DNA from: Saposhnikovia divaricata
Lineage: Eukaryota > Streptophyta > Magnoliopsida > Apiales > Apiaceae
DNA length: 64,000 nucleotides
Assembly: GCA_036435485.1 (NCBI GenBank)
Contig: CM071597.1
Span: 53,055,881-53,119,880, forward strand
Direction: 5' to 3'
The position numbers and the translations under genes were made by a program. A model generated the notes under the pieces. It searched no databases. It was not told the origin of the DNA and saw only the letters and a list, made by a program, of their open reading frames with translations. Positions 59,641-64,000 of this stretch are shown piece by piece; position 1 is the first letter of the stretch; every line of letters begins with the position of its first letter.

Positions 59641-60626
59641 TTGAAAGTTCAATTTTTGGCATCCTAATTATTAAAATAAATTATAAAATAATATAATTAA
59701 TGATAATTAATCAATTGTTTTTTTAATTAAAAGACGTGTAATTTTAATTGATGATATTACCTTTTATAAACATCTAAAATATCGTATCTTTAAATCAGTA
59801 ATATTTTTTCTAATTAAAACACGTTAACTTTTAATTTAAAACATAATCTTTCAATAATTAATATATACCCAAAAATATCTTACCAAATCTTCTAATCACT
59901 TACAAAATATAATAGAAATCCGTATACAGCGAATAATGATCGTTAGATTTTTAGTAAAAAAATCAGAATCGTTAGATCTAATGAGTAGATATTTTACATG
60001 ATTAAATTAATTTACTAAAATTTCGAGGTTCGAATTCCGTTAGCGACAAGTTTTGAAATTTTATAAAATCTATACTATACTATAATAAGCGAAAAGGGGT
60101 ATAATTTGTAGTTTGGTTACCTCCTATTTTTGGTTATCCCCCATTAACAACCGTTAGATCTTCAACTCAAATAGATCATGACCGTTAGATACAACAATAC
60201 TAAAAGTTGGAGGTCTAAGGTTCGAATCCCGCCAATAACATTTTAGTATAAATTAATACTAGATTATGTTATATAGAAAAGTTGAAGGTTTGATTCCCAC
60301 CAACAACATATTAATTTAGATTTAATACTAAAAATTATTTATATACAAAGGTCTAAAATTTGAAATTTCCCAACATATTAAAAGTAATGTTTATAATATT
60401 ATATATACTAAACTATAAGTAAATTTTAAAAAAAATTAAAAGTAATCCGTGCTTTGCACGGACTATAAGCTAGTAAGTTTTAAAGCATGCATATCATTAA
60501 TTAAATTTATATTAAATTAGTTAAATTAAAATGAAAATAATGATTGTATAAAACTATAATTGTAAAATAAATTTAAATTTATTACATAATAAAAGAAATC
60601 CGTGCATCACACGGGTTATAAGCTAG
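59641..60626 (+). mobile_element. Helitron, 5'-truncated, hosting a smaller Helitron
   Basis: Starts without the TC terminus (TTGAAAGTTCAATTTTTGG) directly after the previous stem-loop and ends CCGTGCATCACACGGGTTATAAGCTAG|T at 60626. Contains GGTTCGAATTC at 60027. Interrupted by the element at 60069-60473. Confidence 0.7.
60069..60473 (+). mobile_element. Small intact non-autonomous Helitron
   Basis: 405 bp: A|TCTATACTATACTATAATAAGCG to CCGTGCTTTGCACGGACTATAAGCTAG|T. The flanks TTTTATAAAA and TAAGTTTTAAA join to match uninterrupted relatives near 61856 and 62050, so insertion was exactly between A and T with no duplication. Contains a B-box-like GGTTCGAATCC at 60229-60239. Confidence 0.9.
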
Positions 60627-61418
60627 TATTATATTAAAGCCCAAACATTCAAATTTTTTATTTTCGGTTTGATTATCCTATTTATTAAAATAAAAGTTTT
60701 AGTTTTCGGTTTGGTTATCCTATTTATTATAATAGATAATAACATAATATAATTAATGGTAATTAACCGATTTCCTTTTTCACATTTACTTTTAGTTGAA
60801 TATATTGTCTTTCATAAACACCTAAAAAATCAATCGCATCATATCTTTCAATCATTACTATTTTCTTTCGAATTAAAACATGTTACCATTTTGATTTAAC
60901 TATTATATTAAAGCTGAAACGTTGAAAATTTTGGTTTTCGGTTCGGTTATCCTATCTATTAAAATAAAAATTTTAGTTTTCGGTTTGGTTATCCTATTTT
61001 TTAAAATAAATAAAAATATAATATAATTAATAGTAATTAACCGATTTCCTTTTTCACAATTACTTTTATTTGAATATATTGCCTTTTATAAACACCTAAA
61101 AAATAAATCGTATCATATCTTTCGATCATTAATATTTTCATTCTAATTAAAATATGTTACCATTTTGATTTAAAACTAATCTTATAATCATTAATATATA
61201 CCCGAAAATATCACACTATATTTTTTAATTATTAATAAAATATATTAAAAATCCATATACATTGTTTATAATAGCGAAACATTAACCCCCAAACATGAGT
61301 ATATTAAATTATATTAAATTAAAATTTAAAAAATATTAAAAATAATGATTATATAAAATAATTGTAATATTAAATATAATTTATAACATAATAAAAGAAA
61401 CCTGTGTATCACACGGGC
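60627..61418 (+). mobile_element. Helitron segments, two 5' parts and one 3' stem-loop
   Basis: 5' segments TATTATATTAAAGCCCAAAC at 60627 and TATTATATTAAAGCTGAAAC near 60900; 3' stem-loop CCTGTGTATCACACGGG at 61401, again without CTAG and followed by another 5' segment. Confidence 0.65.
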
Positions 61419-62220
61419 ATTGAAAGTTTGTCGGTTCGATTTTCAGCACGGTCATCCTAATTATTAAAATAAATAGTAAAATAATGTAATCAGTGATAAT
61501 TAGTGGATTGCTTCTTTTTTTAATTAAAAGAGGTTTACTTTTAATTGATTGATGATATCACCTTTTATAAACACCTAAAATATCGTATATTTCGATCAAT
61601 AATATTTCTTTCTAAATAAAACACGACTTTTATTTTAAAATATAATCTTACAATAACTAATATATACACAAAAATATAACACTATATCGTCTAATCACTA
61701 ACAAAATATAATAGAAATCTGTATACAACGAATAATTACCGTTAGATATTAGTAAAAAATCAGAACCGTTAGATCTAATGATTAGATATATTATATGTTA
61801 AAATTAATTTATTAAAATTTCAAGGTTCGAATTCTATCAACAACATAATTTTTTTTAATTTTATAATATAAGTTTTAAAACACATAATTTTGCAATCATT
61901 AATGTATACCCAAAAATATTACACCTTTTTGCTGTTAGATTTTTAGTAATTAATAAAAACCGTTAGATATAATTATAAGGTATATTTTATGATTAAAGTA
62001 CTTTACTAAAAATTCAAGTTTCGAATCCCGATAACGACATATTTAACTTAAAATTCTATAATATAAATTTTGAATCATACATATCATTAACTAAATTTAT
62101 ATTAAATTATATTAAAATAATTTTTATAAAATAATGATTATATAAAAACATAATTATAGCATAAAATAAATTATATAACATATTAAAAGAAACATATGCA
62201 TCGCATGGGTTATAAGCTAG
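61419..62220 (+). mobile_element. Helitron, 5'-truncated, with CTAG end
   Basis: Starts ATTGAAAGTTTGTCGGTTCG and ends ATGCATCGCATGGGTTATAAGCTAG|T at 62220. Contains GGTTCGAATTC near 61824. Non-coding. Confidence 0.7.
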
Positions 62221-63766
62221 TACTATTATATAAAAAGCCGAAACATTAAAAGTTTGTCGGTTTGATTTTCGGTTTGGTTATCCTAATTATTTTGGTTTTC
62301 GGTATGGTTATCCTAATTATTAAAATAAATAATAATATAATATAATTAATAATAATTAATCGATTGCTTTTTACACATTTAATTTTAGTTGAAGATATTA
62401 CTCCCTCCGTCCCATTGAATAGTTTACATTTGCGGACCAATTTTCAACACGGATTTTAAGGTACATTTTAAGGATAGTTCTATAACTTATTTTTGATATT
62501 TTCTTTTTTTGTATAAAAATAGAACAATCCTATTTTTATAAAAAAAAAAAATATCAAAAATAAGTTATAGAACTATCCTTAAAATGTACCTTAAAATGCG
62601 TGTCAGATACGCAGTTTTTTATGTAAAGAAATGGATGGGATAGAGGGAGTACCTTTTATAAACACCTAAAAACATCAATCGTACCATATTTTCAAATCAT
62701 TGATATTTTATTTTTAATTAAACTACGTTACCTTTTTTATTTAAAACTAATCTTACAATCATTAATATATACACGAAAATATCACACCATATTTTCTAAT
62801 TATTAAAAAAACATATTAAAATTCCCTATGCGTTGTTTATAATAAGGAAACATTAGTATATTTCGTAAATATGAGTATATTAAATAATATTAAAATAATT
62901 TTTTAAAAAAATAACGATTATATAAAAATATAACTATAATACTAAATAAAGTTTATAACATTATATCCTTATATATAATAAACATGAATGGAATGTTATC
63001 CACTTCTTTGGTAGTACAGTCAACGACCATAAATATATTAGCCGTTGGATTATAAAACTAAATATCATTTGTTGGATTAAAGAAAAAAACACTAAAGCTA
63101 TCCCATGTATACATGGCTTAAAACTCGATAACTAAAAAAAAATACTTCCATCGCACGGATTTTGAAATTTTGTCGGTTTGGTTTTCGGCACGGTCATCCT
63201 AAATTTAAAATAAATAATAAAATAATATAATTAACGATAATTAGCCAATTGCCTTTTTTTAATTAAAATTCGTTTACTTTTAATTGATGATATTACCATT
63301 TATAAACACCTAAAATACCTATCTTCTAATCAATAAAATTTCTAATCTAATTAAAACACGTAACTTTTAATTTAAAACATAACCTTTCATTAATTAATAT
63401 ATACCCAAAAATATCACACCATATAACTAACAAAATATAATAGAAATTCGTATACAACGAATAGTGACGGATAGTTTTTTAGTAAACAATCAGAACCGTT
63501 AAATCTAATGATTAGATATATTATACGATTAAATTAATTTACTACAATTTCAAGGTTCAAATTTCGTCAACGACATATTTATTTTAAAATTTTATAATAA
63601 AAGTTTTGTACCATGCAAATCATAAATTAAATTTACATTAAATTACTTAAATTAAAATTAAAATAAACTATTGAAAATAATAATTACATAAAAATATAAA
63701 TATAACATAAAATAAAATTTATTACATATCAAAAGAAATTTGTGCATCGCATGGGTTATAAACTAA
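62221..63766 (+). mobile_element. Composite Helitron with eroded ends and a Stowaway insertion
   Basis: Begins TACTATTATATAAAAAGCCG, with repeated GGTTTGGTTATCCTAATTATT segments. A stem-loop remnant CCATCGCACGGA lies near 63150, and the final end TGTGCATCGCATGGGTTATAAACTAA is at about 63766 (CTAA still fits CTRR). An unrelated stretch near 62965-63140 interrupts it. Confidence 0.55.
62401..62649. mobile_element. Stowaway MITE with a long internal hairpin
   Basis: 249 bp, CTCCCTCCGTCCC...GGGATAGAGGGAG with TA target duplication (62399-62400 and 62650-62651), the Tc1/mariner-type Stowaway signature. About 60 bp on each side of the centre are nearly perfect inverted copies. Confidence 0.93.
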
Positions 63767-64000
63767 TATATAATGAGCGTAAGAGGTATCTTATCCATAA
63801 TTTTGGTCATTATACCGTCAAAATAATATCAATCGTCGAATCTAATATTTTTAAAAATAAAATATCAAGGTTATATCGTGTTGAAAATAAAATTATAATG
63901 TTAAAAGGATATAATTAGAATAGGCATTAGAAGTGAATTTTAAAAAGAAAATTATAATCTAAAAAGGATAAAAAAAAGGTTGTTTTAGAATTTAATTTTA
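63767..64000. other. AT-rich, probably another degraded Helitron start
   Basis: ATATAATGAGCGTAAGAGG at 63769 resembles the TATAAGCGAAACAGG starts elsewhere. No gene seen before the window ends. Confidence 0.35.

Noticed and set aside
60229..60239. Possible tRNA gene from the B-box-like word
   Set aside because: No acceptor stem, A box or anticodon arm can be drawn around it.
24602..62220. CRISPR-like arrays in the repeated Helitron hairpins
   Set aside because: The hairpins are single terminal structures of separate transposons in a plant genome, not regularly spaced repeats.

Overview
The window is nuclear DNA of a flowering plant. It has introns with plant-type splice sites, a chloroplast-targeted FtsZ, a plant fimbrin, a V-ATPase e subunit and a typical angiosperm set of mobile elements. 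The elements suggest a eudicot, but I cannot name the species. Only about 20 kb in the middle is host genic sequence. The rest is nested transposons.

Layout: 1-820 is a decayed hAT-type (ZMYM1/TTF-finger) transposase gene. 1230-24064 is one Sirevirus-like Ty1/copia retrotransposon with 754-bp LTRs and target duplication AGCTG. It has decayed gag, pol and extra (envelope-like) reading frames, plus a short antisense ORF with its own TATA box. A second LTR element on the minus strand (9881-20536, target duplication TGTAC) sits inside the extra ORF. It is a LARD-like Ty3/gypsy derivative with 3.87-kb, practically identical LTRs. Its 2.9-kb interior keeps only a gag zinc-knuckle ORF, a scrap of RNase H and a fragment that looks like host poly(A)-binding protein. 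24902-31511 is a nest of non-autonomous Helitrons, partly in tandem, with MITEs inside them.

31984-51589 holds three host genes, all on the plus strand: fimbrin (14 coding exons), V-ATPase subunit e (VHA-e, 70 aa in three coding exons) and plastid FtsZ1 (six exons). From memory, the same three families are neighbours in Arabidopsis, so the block looks like old conserved microsynteny. The first coding intron of VHA-e carries a complete, very young 5.5-kb copia element in antisense. Its two LTRs look identical and have unusual TA...TA ends. A degenerate PPR gene lies at about 52970-53751 on the minus strand.

54758-64000 is a second Helitron nest. It contains a 4.3-kb solo LTR of a gypsy element (itself carrying a hAT MITE with an 8-bp duplication), a small Helitron whose empty site can be read from neighbouring copies, and a Stowaway MITE.

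The three host genes do not form one pathway. They act in actin bundling, vacuolar/Golgi proton pumping and plastid division. All function statements rest on reading conserved motifs; nothing was searched.
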